A stretch of 64,000 bases of DNA from Hepsetus odoe (GCA_017165825.1 CM029386.1:3725729-3789728); one strand, 5' to 3'; shown: positions 1-10,458, numbered from the stretch's first letter. Program-made: numbers and translations. Notes: generated from the sequence alone by a model not told the origin.

Positions 1-63
1 ATATAAGATATTATAATCTAATTATAATATCTAATATAATTAGATTACTCACTGCCTGAGTCG

Positions 64-311
64 GGGCAGTGGTGGCCTAGTGGTTAGGGAGTTGGCCCTG
101 CATCGGAAGATTGTGGGTTTGATTCCCACCCATGTGGGTTGCCCTGAGGTACCCTTAAGCAAGGTACCGTCCCCATCACTGCTCCCCGGGCGCTTTCAAT
201 AGCTGCCCACTGCTGCACGTGTGTATGGGTTAAATGCAGAGGTCCAATTTAGCTGTGGTTCATGTGTGCTGTGCCGTGACCTCGCAATGACAAGGGTTGT
301 CACTTTCATAA
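64..311 (+). repeat. tRNA-derived SINE, family A
   Basis: The element has a tRNA-like head: an A-box region (gtggcctagtggttaggga) and a B-box-like gggtttgattccc about 35 bases on. The body runs through tgccctgaggtaccctt to a tail ending in caagggttgtcactttca. Related copies lie at 3135-3375 (minus), 5150-5390 (plus) and 63825-64000 (minus, cut by the window edge). It is non-coding and pol III-type. The flanks are AT-rich, so the insertion-site duplication is hard to define. Confidence 0.8.
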
Positions 312-586
312 TTGAATCTAATATGATATAGTATAAAATAAACACTATCCAGTATTCATAAAAATAAATTAAAAAATGAACATACAGTTATAGTGACTGG
401 TAAAATAAAATAAAATTTCAGTTCTCAAAGAAGAAAATCACAAAATATTCTCAGATGTTTAATATTTTAAGAATTGTAGAGCTGAGTAACAGACTCTGTT
501 CAGACTGATGAAGGTAAAAATTGAGGCTGGGTTCACACTGATACAGAACTAAGTGTTGTTATAATCACATGACCCAGAACTCTTAC
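312..586. other. AT-rich intronic sequence, no gene seen
   Basis: This is AT-rich sequence between SINE A and the helical exon of NLR copy A. On the minus strand it is the start of the intron after that exon. I see no open frame with family similarity. Confidence 0.5.
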
Positions 587-959
587 TGATCTGTAGTGTG
601 TTCACCAGGTCTGTCTGGTTCATCTTCTTCAGGATGTGCAGTGTGATCTTCAACACTCCCTCTCTCACACTCCTCTGAACATCCTCATCCTCCATCTGTC
701 TCTCAGAGCATTTACATTTACATTTACGGCATTTAGCAGACGCTCTTATCCAGAGCGACTTCCATGTCCTGATTACAGGGACAGTCCCCCTGGATCAACT
801 CAGGGTTAAGGGTCTTGCTCAGGGACCCAGAGGTGGTAGTGCTGGGTCCGTAGCCAAGTACCCCACCGCCACCCAGCATGCTGGGTAATCTGAACTCAGG
901 AGCTTCTTGAATGTGTTCAGCTCATTCTTCACTATAGAGATGATTTGCTTCTTTAAATC
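587..959 (-). pseudogene. NLR copy A helical N-terminal exon with SINE insertion
   Basis: On the minus strand the acceptor tttaatcag is followed by codons reading DLKKQIISIVKNEL, then a KLLSSDYP segment, and after the insertion CSERQMEDED and a second helix ending NTLQI before gtaaga. This segment (VKNEL...KLLS.DYPACSER...) is the conserved helical stretch found in fish NLRC3-like proteins ahead of FISNA. A family C SINE sits at about 712-874. The 5-base agcat occurs on both sides (707-711 and 875-879). The insertion is 168 bases, so the downstream frame is kept, but a TGA is met 25 codons after the GAT TAC CCA site begins. Removing the insert restores DYPACSER, which shows the exon was intact before insertion. 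Confidence 0.75.
712..879 (-). mobile_element. SINE family C inserted in NLR exon
   Basis: The element is in minus orientation and 5' truncated. It has the internal stretch around gttgatccagggggactgt, the widespread teleost 3' tail gagcgtctgctaaatgcc and a terminal ATTT(AC) run. The agcat target-site duplication is at 707-711 and 875-879. It adds 56 codons, one of them TGA, to the surrounding NLR exon. Confidence 0.8.
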
Positions 960-1517
960 CTGATTAAACAAGATAATGAAATAATTATTCAATAATTAAA
1001 TAATTTTGAAAACATAATAGTTTAATGATTGTCAATGATCATCTCAGTACATTGTTGGGCCTCATTAGCAGCTCTTGGTTTAACTTAATGAAAGAGTAAT
1101 TAGTAAATCAGGTACTGGATGCTAATTGTTCACAGAAAATAGATACACACAAACAATAAATAATAATGTACATTTAGTGACGTTCTTTTTATTTTTGGTT
1201 TAAAAAATCCTAATTGTCCAGAAAAATGGATTCAAAAGTTTTTCCTCACATCATATTTTGCTTAAAACGCTAACCCTAAACTCAAACTTGAGTTGAATTT
1301 GGATCCTAAATAAATAGGTGAATTGACATTGTAGACCCCAGTTCCATTTACCCTTTAAAGAAATCAGACTCAATAGGTTTTACTAAAATAAACATTTCAT
1401 ATCAGAGTAATTCTGAATGACTTTGTTTTTTGTTCTCAAACACTGAACTGTGCTGATTTTCTAAAAACTAGTGGAATTCATTATTATGAAAATGAAACTG
1501 TAATAGAGCAGAAATCA

Positions 1518-1609
1518 TCAAAATTGTCCTCGCCCGGTGTGCGCTGGGTTGGACACCAGCACTCCCCCGCGACCCCGTTTGGGACAAGCGGCAGATAATG
1601 GATGGATGG
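1518..1609 (+). repeat. 5'-truncated SINE, family B
   Basis: Only the 3' part is present, with gcgctgggttggacacc, cgaccccgtttgggac and a terminal GGAT repeat. It is flanked by a 15-base target-site duplication, atagagcagaaatca, at 1503-1517 and 1610-1624. The perfect duplication implies a young insertion into the intron of NLR copy A. Confidence 0.85.
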
Positions 1610-1798
1610 ATAGAGCAGAAATCAAAGATTATTAATTAACCATGAGCTAAATATCAAAAATACAGTTATTAAGCTAAAGTAAGGTCATTTATGTTTGGAC
1701 AAACCTGGAATACAAGGTCCAGTTTTTTTCGATGAGTGTCTTTTCTCTTCTGCTGGAACCTTTGAACAAAGAACTTTGACTTTTAAAACATCCAGACT

Positions 1799-1821
1799 GT
1801 GTGTGTGTGTGTGTGTGTGTG
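1799..1821. repeat. (TG)n microsatellite
   Basis: A GT dinucleotide run lies in the intron directly after the repeat exon of NLR copy A. The matching position of copy C carries a longer GT tract at 32240-32346. Confidence 0.9.
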
Positions 1822-1864
1822 TTTGTAAATGATGGCAAAAAACTCTGAGTGTGGAATGTTTTAC

Positions 1865-1976
1865 TGACTCTGGATCAGAAGGAACAGGTTCACTGCTGAA
1901 ATTAAGAGGAATCTCCATGGATGCGTCACTCTTCATAGACATGCAGCTGCGTTCTGGAGGTTCTGCTCTCTTTACC
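1865..1976 (-). CDS. NLR copy A short N-terminal repeat exon
   Basis: The acceptor ttttcag at 1977-1983 precedes codons for VKRAEPPERSCMSMKSDASM and then IPLNFSSEPVPSDPES. Such C-x-S-[ML]-K-S-[DN] repeat exons are typical of fish NLRC3-like N termini. The donor is ambiguous: gtaaaa after codon TCA (phase 0) would join the helical exon at 959 in frame, while gtcagt four bases earlier would keep phase 2. It is 90 percent or more like the copy C exon at 32401-32508 by eye. Confidence 0.7.
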
Positions 1977-2118
1977 CTGAAAACAATTAATCCATGATGA
2001 TCCAGGATGAGAGAGGCTGTTGTTGAGGAATCACTTACTTTACTAAGACTAGTCTAAACACCAGTGACAAATATTCTTTTCTTTCTTTTTTCCTGTATAA
2101 TCATATAAAATGACTCAC

Positions 2119-2165
2119 TGTGGATCAGAGGCTCCTCCTCCAGTGCTGGAATTAAGATCCTCCAT
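2119..2165 (-). CDS. NLR copy A start exon
   Basis: ATG at 2165 opens M-E-D-L-N-S-S-T-G-G-G-A-S-D-P and the exon ends in CA before a consensus gtgagt donor (phase 2). Its 47 coding bases match the length of the start exons of copy C (32662-32708) and copy D (44422-44468). The upstream sequence is shared with copy C for about 180 bases. Confidence 0.72.
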
Positions 2166-3086
2166 TATGGAGCAGTTTCTCTTCACACACTCACAGCTAC
2201 ACACTGGAGATGCTGCTCTCTGTCAACACTGCATCCAGAACACACAACAAGAAGAGTTGAATGAGTCCTTGTTTAAAAACTGTAGATTAATGAGCTTTTT
2301 CTTACTGCAGCTTGATAAAGAAATAAAACTGCAGTGTTAACAGTAAAAGAGTGAAACACTGTTTTATGATCTTTCTGCAACAATAGTGTTGCAGTAATAA
2401 TCCAGTTTTACCTGCACTGACAGAGCAGCTCTAACAAGCATTGTGAACAGTGAGAGTCACTGGGAGCCCAGCAGTATCATTAGCTGAACTGCAGTTTAAA
2501 CCCCACCTGCAGTTTAAACTAAACCCACTAAACTGCCCAGCACAGACTGTCCCCTCTCTAACACTCCTTTCCTTCTTTCTTCTTTCTCTCAGAGTCAGAG
2601 CTGATGTACAGAATCACACAGACGAACACACACAGCGGCTGCTGTTAAAGTGCACAGTCAGAGTGTGATCTTGTACTTTATCAGCACATCTGTGTGATCT
2701 TACTGATCTTCTCTCCTTCTCTAATGGAGGCTGGAGCACAGACTTACTCTCACTTTACTTTCACATCAAAATATATAAATGAATCACAAAAACATCAACT
2801 TTCTCATTATAATGATTCATATCTCAGTCTAAAGAGAAATGTTCAAAACTAAACACACACTAGTTTTTTTTTTTTTTATTTCTGAAAAATGCAGGAAATG
2901 GCTGGTTGGGTTTGTTCACTCCCTCTGAGCTTTTCAGCTGATTTATGAATAAACATCCATGTTTCTTCAACACAGACATGAAATCTAGTTCATACAAACA
3001 CACACAGCAGCAGCTGTGAATGAACTTACTGTGTGAATCCAGAGCACTGAGATGTGTGATCTTCTCTCTTTCTCAGCAGATTCAAC
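2166..3086. other. 5' flank of NLR copy A
   Basis: The first 180 bases are homologous to the sequence 5' of copy C's start exon (32709-32888). The rest is unique. A 5' untranslated exon is expected here, but I cannot place its ends. No coding frame is convincing. Confidence 0.4.
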
Positions 3087-3096
3087 TTTCACTTTC
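3087..3096 (-). promoter_or_regulatory. ISRE/IRF-like element upstream of copy A
   Basis: TTTCACTTTC fits the IRF/ISRE core TTTCNNTTTC. It lies about 0.9 kb 5' of the copy A start codon. The longer context aactttcacttt is shared with the site 5' of copy C at 34332-34341. Interferon control is inference. Confidence 0.4.
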
Positions 3097-3134
3097 AATT
3101 TTACTTAAAAAGAGCAGGAGGGGACGAGTGTAAA

Positions 3135-3375
3135 GTATATGAAAGTGAAAGTGACAACCCTTGTCATTGTGAAACACAGCACAGCACAACACAACGAAAT
3201 TCAACCTCTGCGTTTCACCCATACATACGCATGCAGCAGGAGCAGCTTTTGAAAGCACCCAGGGAGCAGTGACAGGGATCAAGGGTACTTCAGGGCAAAC
3301 TACTGGTGAGGGAATCGAACCCACAATCTTCCGATCCGGGGCAACTCCCTAACCACTAGGCCACCAATGCCCCTT
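3135..3375 (-). repeat. tRNA-derived SINE, family A
   Basis: Reverse-strand copy: ggggcattggtggcctagtgg head at the right end, B-box-like gggttcgattccc, tail gtgaaagtgac at the left end. Its tail gives GAAAGTGAAA here because of the flanking bases. Confidence 0.8.
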
Positions 3376-4143
3376 ATTTCACCTCCTTTCATCTCTAAAA
3401 ATAATAAATAAATAAAACTCCAGATGATCTGAACACAGAACATAACAACCAGACATACCATGAGCAGCTGCTATGAGAGGAAATATTGGTAGAAAACCAT
3501 CAATGGGCTGGAATAATGTGTCAAATATTTGTCATATTGTATTTAAAGTGCGAGGTTGGGAAGAGCAAATTAGTGCTGCTCCCACTAGACCACGACTGCT
3601 AGAACTCTTCATTAAAGTGGTTTTGCTGCATGTCTTTTACTTTATTTGGTTACTGAAAAGTTTGGACTCAGGCTTACACTTCAGTTCTCAACAACCGTCC
3701 ATAGGGAAATGTAATTCCAGCTCAATCTATACTTGGACTTTATTGCTCACAACAATAAAGGAACCTTGACGCTTGACCTTGACCTATTTATCAATAGGTT
3801 GTTGAGGTGCACTAAGCATGGCTGACTCATATTGTGTAGCTTATTTGTATTTATTATTGTATTAAGTACTTTTTAAGTACTTTTTTAAAGAAATGAACAT
3901 TACAAAAAAGTTTTATTTCATATTTTATTTCATATATTAACATCATATCATATATCATTTATCATTTATTTTTGCTTCTGAAACTTTTTTTTTGGTTCTT
4001 TGTTTGTTGAAATAATATTTAAAGTTTTAATATTTAAAGAATTAACTGTTATTAAAAAAAATAGATTCAATAAATGCATGATATTAAATCTTCATGATCT
4101 CAATATTGATCAAAACAATCCTGATTATTATATTTCTCAAAAT
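3376..4143. other. Unassigned AT-rich stretch
   Basis: I see no gene. A 98-residue open frame at 3473-3769 has no recognisable motif and poor coding character. The interval around 3840-4130 is mostly A/T. Confidence 0.4.
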
Positions 4144-4318
4144 TGAGCAGCTCTATTGAGAACAGTCTGCAACTCAAACACTTTCTGGTTAACAGTGGCC
4201 CTGCCCGTCAGAAAAGGATGAATGAGGAGGAACTTCTGGTTTGACTCCAACGTAGACTGTCTGATTACTTTGTGCTCACAATGACAAACTGACACTTTCA
4301 CTTCCACTTTTTCACAGG
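4144..4318 (+). repeat. Duplicated block, copy 1
   Basis: The block containing aactcaaacactttctgg, gaggaggaacttctggtt and cactttcacttccac recurs at 4866-5048. The two share most bases with small gaps. It is not recognised as a known mobile element, and there is no open frame common to both. Confidence 0.6.
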
Positions 4319-4469
4319 ATCGTGAGTCCGAAGCTGAAAAGAGTATGTGTTCCTGCCTCTTTGTCTTTAAGAAAGACTTTATTTTCCTCAGATCCAAAAT
4401 GATGTGATGAATATTGAATTTGTCTCACTGTCAACAACACAAAGCAGTTGTAGGAAAGCTGGCTGGATG

Positions 4470-4498
4470 TGTGTGCATGTGTGTGTGTGTGTGTGTGC
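4470..4498. repeat. (GT)n microsatellite
   Basis: GT-rich run with a few interruptions. Confidence 0.8.
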
Positions 4499-4865
4499 AT
4501 GTTTGTATATATAGTTGATTGTTTGCAGTCATGTGAAAAAAATAGGTTTCAATAGTCAGTTCTTTATTAAGGAATGATCACATAACAATATCTAAGCTTG
4601 TTTTTATTTTTGTCTGGAAAAGAAAGTGATTTAATTATAGGTAAACAACAAAAATTTACATTGATTTATTCATTAAACAAAAGATATCAACAAAAATGTG
4701 TATTCTAACTGAAGAAAACGTTAGGACACCCTACCCCCTAATAGGTAGTGTTCCCCCTTTGGCAGTGAGATGCTTCTTGTGGCATCTTCCAGTCTCTGAC
4801 ATTGGTCTGAGGAAAGTCTGATCCACTGTTCAATGCAGAATTCTTTAAGCTGTGAGATGTTTGAG

Positions 4866-5048
4866 GGCTCAACTCAACTCAAACACTGTCTAGACAACAG
4901 TAGCCCTGCTGTCAGAAACTGATGACTGAGGAGGAACTTTTGGTTAGACTCCTTCTTAAACTGGCTGATTAACTTACAACCCACAATGACAAACTGGCAC
5001 TTTCACTTCCACTTCTTTTTCTACTACCACTTTTTCACTTCCACTCTT
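4866..5048 (+). repeat. Duplicated block, copy 2
   Basis: Second copy of the block at 4144-4318, about 0.72 kb downstream in the same orientation. Its end is expanded with repeated cactttttcacttcc units. Confidence 0.6.
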
Positions 5049-5149
5049 TTTGTTGTTGGTCTAGGGGTATGAGTCTCACTTTGGGTGTGAGATGTCTGGA
5101 AAATAACGGTTGAACCCTAAACTATAGGTGTAATCGGTTGCTTTCCTTG

Positions 5150-5390
5150 GAGCAGCGGTGGTCTAGTGGTTAGGGAGTTTGCCAAAGATCAGAAGGTCAT
5201 GGGTTTAAATTCCATACCAGTTGGTTGCCCTGAGGAACCCTTCAGCATGATACCATCACTGGTACCCCATCACTGCTCCCTGGGTGCTTTCAATAACTGC
5301 CCCCTGCTGCATGTGTGTGTGGGTGAAATGCAGAAATGTGATTCACTGTGAGATGTGCTGTGTTTTGCAATAGCAAGAATAATCATTTTT
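5150..5390 (+). repeat. tRNA-derived SINE, family A (diverged)
   Basis: Head cggtggtctagtggttaggg, then tgccctgaggaacccttca and gctccctgggtgctttcaa, with tail aatagcaagaataatcat. It is older than the copy at 64-311, judging by substitutions. Confidence 0.75.
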
Positions 5391-5734
5391 ACATTGTCTA
5401 TTTTTCTTCTTTTTAAATTAAATTCTTCTAATGGTGAAGAGCAAGTCTTTAGACTCGTCGTATATTAATTTAATGTATTCTTAGATTATTAGCATCATGT
5501 TTATTACACACAAAGGATTATTATTATTATTGTTGTTTTTTAAATCATCGTTTTACATCATCTTTCTTTTGATATTTTTCTCCATAAAAAGTAACAAACT
5601 GTTCAGTAACACTGGGTACCTCAGTCTCCAGGTTCATAACAGAAAAATGTCTTAATGGAGACTGAAGAGAGGATAAAAAGAGTCTGAAAGAGTGTCGCTC
5701 AAAAATCCATAAACTCCTTCATTTAGCGGACTAG

Positions 5735-6340
5735 TAATGTTAGCTGATGTGAGCTAATGTTAGATCAAGCTCAGTTTTTATTTTTCTGACATGAAATAAC
5801 ATTGTAACATGAAATAACTCATTTGATAGTAAGATGATGCAGATTAACGTCTCTGTGGAGAGAAATGCTTTTCTTAATAGAGCAGAAACTTTAGTCTTTA
5901 AACTAGTTTAGTCAGTTGTTAGCGCTCAGTTAGCTTCATTTAGGTGTTAGCCAGCAGTTAGCCATCGTTTAGTGATTAGCTGCCAAACCTTTATTTGCCA
6001 TCAGTAAGCTTTCAGTTAGCAATTGGCTTTTTGTTAACCATAAATTAGCCTTTAGACTTATTTAGATGCCAGCCTTCAAATACTTCTCAATTAGCTTTTA
6101 GCCGTCATTTAGCCATCATTTAGCCATCATTTAGCGATTCGCTGTCATACATCTGTTAGGCCTCAGTTAGCTATTAATTAGTATCAATTTAGCTATTAGC
6201 TGTTTGTTCACCTTCAGTAAGCTGTTGGTAGCTTTCAGTTACTTGTTAGCTGTCAGTTAGCATTTAGACCTCAGTTAGCTATTTGCTATAATTTAGCCTT
6301 TACCCCTTATTAGCCTTCAGTTAGCCATTAGTGCTCAGTT
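5735..6340. repeat. Degenerate TTAGC-rich tandem repeat
   Basis: TTAGC, TTAGCC and CAGTTAGC recur dozens of times at irregular 8-20 base spacing (for example cagttagctattaattag and cagttagcatttagacc). This is an old minisatellite rather than a telomeric array, since unit length is not fixed. It contains no coding frame. Confidence 0.7.
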
Positions 6341-8554
6341 GATTTACTGTCACAGTTGCCATAGTGATGGTGAATTGTATCAGTGTTTGCTGAAGGTTTT
6401 GGTGTAAAAGCTGAAATTGTGCTCATTTTGTCAAATGAATAACATATATACAATAAAAATACTGATCGGGGTCCATGTGCAGGTCTGTACTGTGATGAAA
6501 GATTTCTTTCTCTAATCACAGACACAACTATCCATCAGAAAAGTTTCCTGCAGTTTAACTTCTGAAATTCTTGCCAGCTGTTCAGAAAAAAAAAAAACTG
6601 GATCAGAAACAGACAAGTCAGATTTAGTCTTTAAATCATTGTAAAATTATAAAAACACGACTCTTTACAAAATGTACAAATAAAACAGATTAACATGAAT
6701 GAAGGGCCAAAATCTTAATGTTTTAAATTCAGTCCATTTCTTATAATCTTGATTTCTACTGTCGTATTTTAAACGATATACAGTGCTGTCTACAAAAGTG
6801 TGTGAAGCTCTGATTCTGAAGTTTACAGATTCTTAGTGGAAGTAGATAGTGCTTGATTTTTGACTGAATCTGATCTACTTTTATTTTGAACCTTTTTATT
6901 TATATCGATACTCTTTTGTCCTTTCAGCAGTAGATTGGACACACGTCTCTGAAACAGTCCAGATTTAAAGAACACCAGCAGCAGATGATGAAGAGATAAA
7001 GAAATAAAAGTTCTTCATTTTAAAATCTCTGTTAATCTGAAGAAAACATGTTCAGTTGAGCTGAGAGGTTTTTGGTGAGTTCATCTTCACCTTGTTTTCT
7101 GTTTTCTTTATTAAAGGAAATGAAATTTGGACACAGGCTGCTGATGTTCTGTAGTTTGTCTGTTGTGTTATTGATAATAAAGCTGAGACTTTAAAAACCC
7201 TCTGTGTTTTTAATGTGTAGAAGGAACGAGGTTAGTTTGTAGCTGCATTTGTTTGTGTGGCTTTTTTCTCTGAACTAGAAAATTAATCTTATTGGAGAAG
7301 ATGTTAGTTTAACAGATAAATTTGTGAAGATCATGCAGTACTGATATAGAAGGACAGCTAGACTACCAGATTTATGTTTAGATTATACATTTCCAGCATT
7401 TAGCAGTCACTCGTGTCCAGAGAGACTTCAGAGAGACAGTCTCCTTGGAGCAACTCGGGGTCAAGGGTCATGTTCAGGTACCCAGTGATGGAAGTGCTGG
7501 AGGTGGGATTGGAACCTGTGACCTCCTGGTCCACAGACAGGTTTTCTAACTGTAACTAAACCTGTCAGAGTCTTAAAAACATCTTCACGATTCATTAACA
7601 CTACACTTTTTTACAGGAACACACAATCCTACTGTTTCTACAACTTCTGACATTTCCTCATTTTTTTAAACTGCAGTTACTTCAGCAAATTACTTTCATT
7701 CAGGCCATAAATCTCCATACTCTGCTTTCAATCGTCTGTATTTTTACAGATGTTCTGTTTTAGGGATTGGTTTTAAAGCAGCTGTTCTGTTGACGGCCAT
7801 ATCCAGGGAGAAACCTGGAAATGACATCATGGTCATGGAGATATTTATTTATTATCCTTATTTTTTTATCACAGTATTAAAGTTAATATTACATTGTTTC
7901 CATCTGACTGAGGAAATTTGAGGATGATCATCATCTCACTCTCCAACAGTTCAGGAAGCAGGAGTCACCGAGTGGAAGACTGTTTACTTGAAGACTGTTT
8001 ACTTGAATAGAGAGGAATCGGCTAGAGGTCCACAGAGCTGGTGGTGGATAAAGCTGCTCTCGCTGCATTTTGTGTTTATTCTGTCTTCAACCTTGCAACC
8101 TGTCTCATCTGAAGAACAATTTGCTGTTTATTCAGCAGTTTGTTCTTAAAATATGTCCTCTGAGAGACTGAGAGACCTGTTACATTACTTCAGCACATCA
8201 GTCTCACTCACACTGTGCAGCCTTTTAGTGTCTGTTTTTACAAACTTCATCCAAATTCCTGAAACTCTGTTGAAATTTATTACCAGATTGGTGTAAATTA
8301 CATGACACAAAACATATCAGCCAGATGATCATGAACAGCAACAACAATCTGATTTAAATTAACATCAAGATGTCAATAAGATTCAGAAATTATCTGTAAA
8401 TTTAAATAAAATAAAGTCAAGTCAATAAATTAAACTAAAATAAAATATCTCACATAATTTCTTGCATTTTCTAAATAACACTTATCCCTGTTGTTTTCAA
8501 GCATTTCTCTCTGAATCTCTCTGTGAGTCTGTTGTGTTTATTTTCTCTTTATAG
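6341..8554. other. Non-coding interval between NLR copies
   Basis: No gene is supported. It holds one old SINE fragment (7384-7550) and otherwise unique AT-rich DNA. The last 200 bases resemble an intron leading to the LRR relic at 8555. Confidence 0.4.
7384..7550 (-). repeat. Old SINE family C fragment
   Basis: catttagcagtcactcgtg, gacagtctccttggagca and ggtgggattggaacctg are diverged forms of the family C tail and body. Confidence 0.6.
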
Positions 8555-8705
8555 ACTGTCTGGCTGTAATCTTGGGGTAAAGATGTGTAAAAGTCTGGGA
8601 TCAGTTTTAAATCTGGAAAACTCCCTGAAAGATCTGGACCTCAGTAACAATTGGAGCGATGTTCAGCTGGACTGAAGAGTTCACACTGTAAACTGGAGAC
8701 TCTCG
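8555..8705 (+). pseudogene. Orphan NLR LRR-exon relic
   Basis: tttatag followed by ACTGTCTGGCTGTAATC matches the start of the family's LRR exons, and the end (TTCACACTGTAAACTGGAG) matches theirs too. The middle has lost about 20 bases, breaking LQDSGVELLSAG, and the donor reads CTCGATCAG instead of CTCAG-GTCAG. It faces the opposite way to copy B. It is a leftover of another NLR copy in plus orientation, or of an inverted duplication. Confidence 0.8.
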
Positions 8706-8759
8706 ATCAGATTTCTAACATAAAGTTGTTCTCTGTAATGATAACAGCTCTGGTTGTTA

Positions 8760-9295
8760 ATGACTAAGAGCCGATCGCTATAGTATAGTACTGTAACACA
8801 CTACAGTGCCTCAAGGCCCATCTGCAGTGTGTTGGGGGTGTGGACAAGCAGGACACATCCAAAGATGATGTTCAGTAAACCCATGGAAGGGACCTGGAGT
8901 GCGGTGAGGTGCAGCCTGGTGAACTCCTCAGATTATGGGTCAAGAACAGCAACAGCAAACCACAAATTTAGGACAAACATGGACAGGAGGGAATCAGAAC
9001 TCTTCCTGGTCTGAATCAAATCAAAACTCCGGCCCAGTGAACTGCTGGGGTGGACAAAATAGATCCTAAAGAGGCCAAGAGGGTCCTACAGGGGAGGGTC
9101 AGCTCTTATTGACAAGCAGGGGAGCTGATGAACCAATGCTGCAGGTTCAGGTGAATGGCAAAACTACACCCATGAGGGTAGATACTGGAGCTTGTTACAA
9201 GGAACGTTAGTTAAGACCATAGGATTCTTGGGACAGGTGCAGCTAATACCAGTGGCTGCTCCAGTTCAATTAATAGTACAGGGAAAAACAATTAA
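8760..9295 (+). mobile_element. Retroviral/LTR-element gag-protease remnant
   Basis: A zinc-knuckle pattern C-x2-C-x4-H-x4-C is readable at 8830-8871 (CWGCGQAGH...), with an internal TGA. About 300 bases on, an aspartic-protease signature reads RVDTGAC (D-T-G at 9181-9189). Several stops and frameshifts follow. This fits a decayed endogenous retrovirus or LTR retrotransposon; no LTRs are identified, and no product can be made. Confidence 0.55.
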
Positions 9296-9600
9296 TTGAC
9301 CTATTTTTTTTTTATCAGGGAGAGATTACTGCCAGACTGTAAGTCCCTACAACTGGTAGAGAGAACAACTGAGAAGATTATTGGTGTCTCTCTGCCTTCT
9401 GTTCAGGACATTTTCTCCACTCACTGCATCCGCAAAGCATTGTGGGTGATCCCTCACACCCATAGCACACTCTCTTCACCCTCCCGCCATCCAGGAAAAG
9501 GTTCCACAGAACACGGGCCTCCACTACCAGGTTGGGAACTAGTTTCTTCCCCCTGGCCATCAGGCTTCACAAAAAAACAATGCACCCACTAAGCATTGTA
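9296..9600 (+). mobile_element. Rex1-like LINE 3' coding remnant
   Basis: In shifting frames it reads LVERTTEKIIGVSLPS, then PSGRR-type and TTRL..SFFPLAIR segments. These are the C-terminal signature of the Rex1-like LINE family seen intact at 57545-60170 (SGRRYRSI, FKNSFFPWAIR). It is 5' truncated and frameshifted. Confidence 0.6.
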
Positions 9601-9959
9601 ACGCCCTATATATTCCTATATATAGGAGGGCCTTCAGGTGCGTTGGCTCACAACAATAGCCAGCAGCTGCACCTGTAAACAGTTATGTTTTTAATTAAAA
9701 ACTCAAAGGGAGGCAGTCTTGAACCACTGCAGAATGGAGGGGGGCTGTGTGTTTAAATAAACACGCAATGGTGTACAAATGCTGTGCTGGTCTCAGCGCA
9801 CTGTTCAACAATGCTGGAGGTCCTGATAGTCAGGTGTTAACCTTTTTATCTGCCCAGGGCATTCACTGCAGTTTTCATCACGATCTACAGTCGTTATGCA
9901 GTCCTAATCCTTACAGAGCACTGGCTGAATTCTGGAGCTATCCATTAGCTTCAAAACTC

Positions 9960-10445
9960 CAATGCGGACTTTCACAGACTATTCATTGTCGCCAGAGATT
10001 TCAATCATGCAAATCTCAAGTCAGTTCTCACTAAATTCCAAGAATATGTGGATTTTGCAATGAGAAACGAGAAAACATGCTGGACTGTGTTCCCTCCCAG
10101 ATGCGCTGAACCACTTCTATGCATGATTTGATGTGGCGAACAACACGGCGATGAGGAAGACCATCCCTCCTCTGAACGGCCAGGTTCTCTGTCTGACCAC
10201 GGTCAAGGTGAAAAGATCTCTACTGAGATATTTATTTCCAGTGTCGACCAAAGGAGGATGGGTTCCCCTTGTAGGTCTTGGTCTCCCCCAGGGTTTCTTC
10301 CTCATGTTTGGGGAGTTCTGCCTCTGTCACCCTCGGCTTACCCAACTGGGGCTCAGACACGGTTTCTGTAAAGCTGCTTTGTGACAACAAAATTGTTAAA
10401 AGCACTATATAAATAAAGTTGATTTGACTGGACTTGACACACACA
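9960..10445 (+). mobile_element. LINE endonuclease fragment and LINE 3' tail
   Basis: Around 9985-10090 the frame reads IVARDFNHANLKSVL, resembling the AGDFNxA endonuclease motif of Rex1-type LINEs. Separately, 10240-10440 contains gtttcttcctcatg and ctgctttgtgacaacaaaat, ending in ataaataaagttgatttgac, the common 3' tail of another teleost LINE. The two pieces are probably distinct insertions. Confidence 0.5.
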
Positions 10446-10458
10446 CACACACACAAAG

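Larger units (their letters stand above)
587..2165 (-). pseudogene. NLR copy A: 5' exons of an NLRC3-like gene, SINE-disrupted
   Basis: This is the 5' end of a fish NLR-C gene transcribed leftward; FISNA-NACHT and later exons would lie beyond base 1. Three coding exons are visible: a start exon (2119-2165), a short Ser/Cys repeat exon (about 1865-1976) and a helical exon (587-959). The first two are near-copies of the start and repeat exons of copy C at 32662-32708 and 32401-32508, and homology continues upstream to about 2345. The third exon is split by a SINE that brings an in-frame TGA, so a full-length product is unlikely unless the exon is skipped. An ISRE-like site lies at 3087-3096, upstream. 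The assignment to the NLR family is from exon similarity; the pseudogene status is inference from the SINE. Confidence 0.75.

Noticed and set aside
64..311. tRNA gene
   Set aside because: A- and B-box-like stretches are present, but there is no cloverleaf acceptor stem and the body and tail match SINE family A.
5735..6340. Interstitial telomere array
   Set aside because: Units are TTAGC/TTAGCC with irregular spacing, not TTAGGG.
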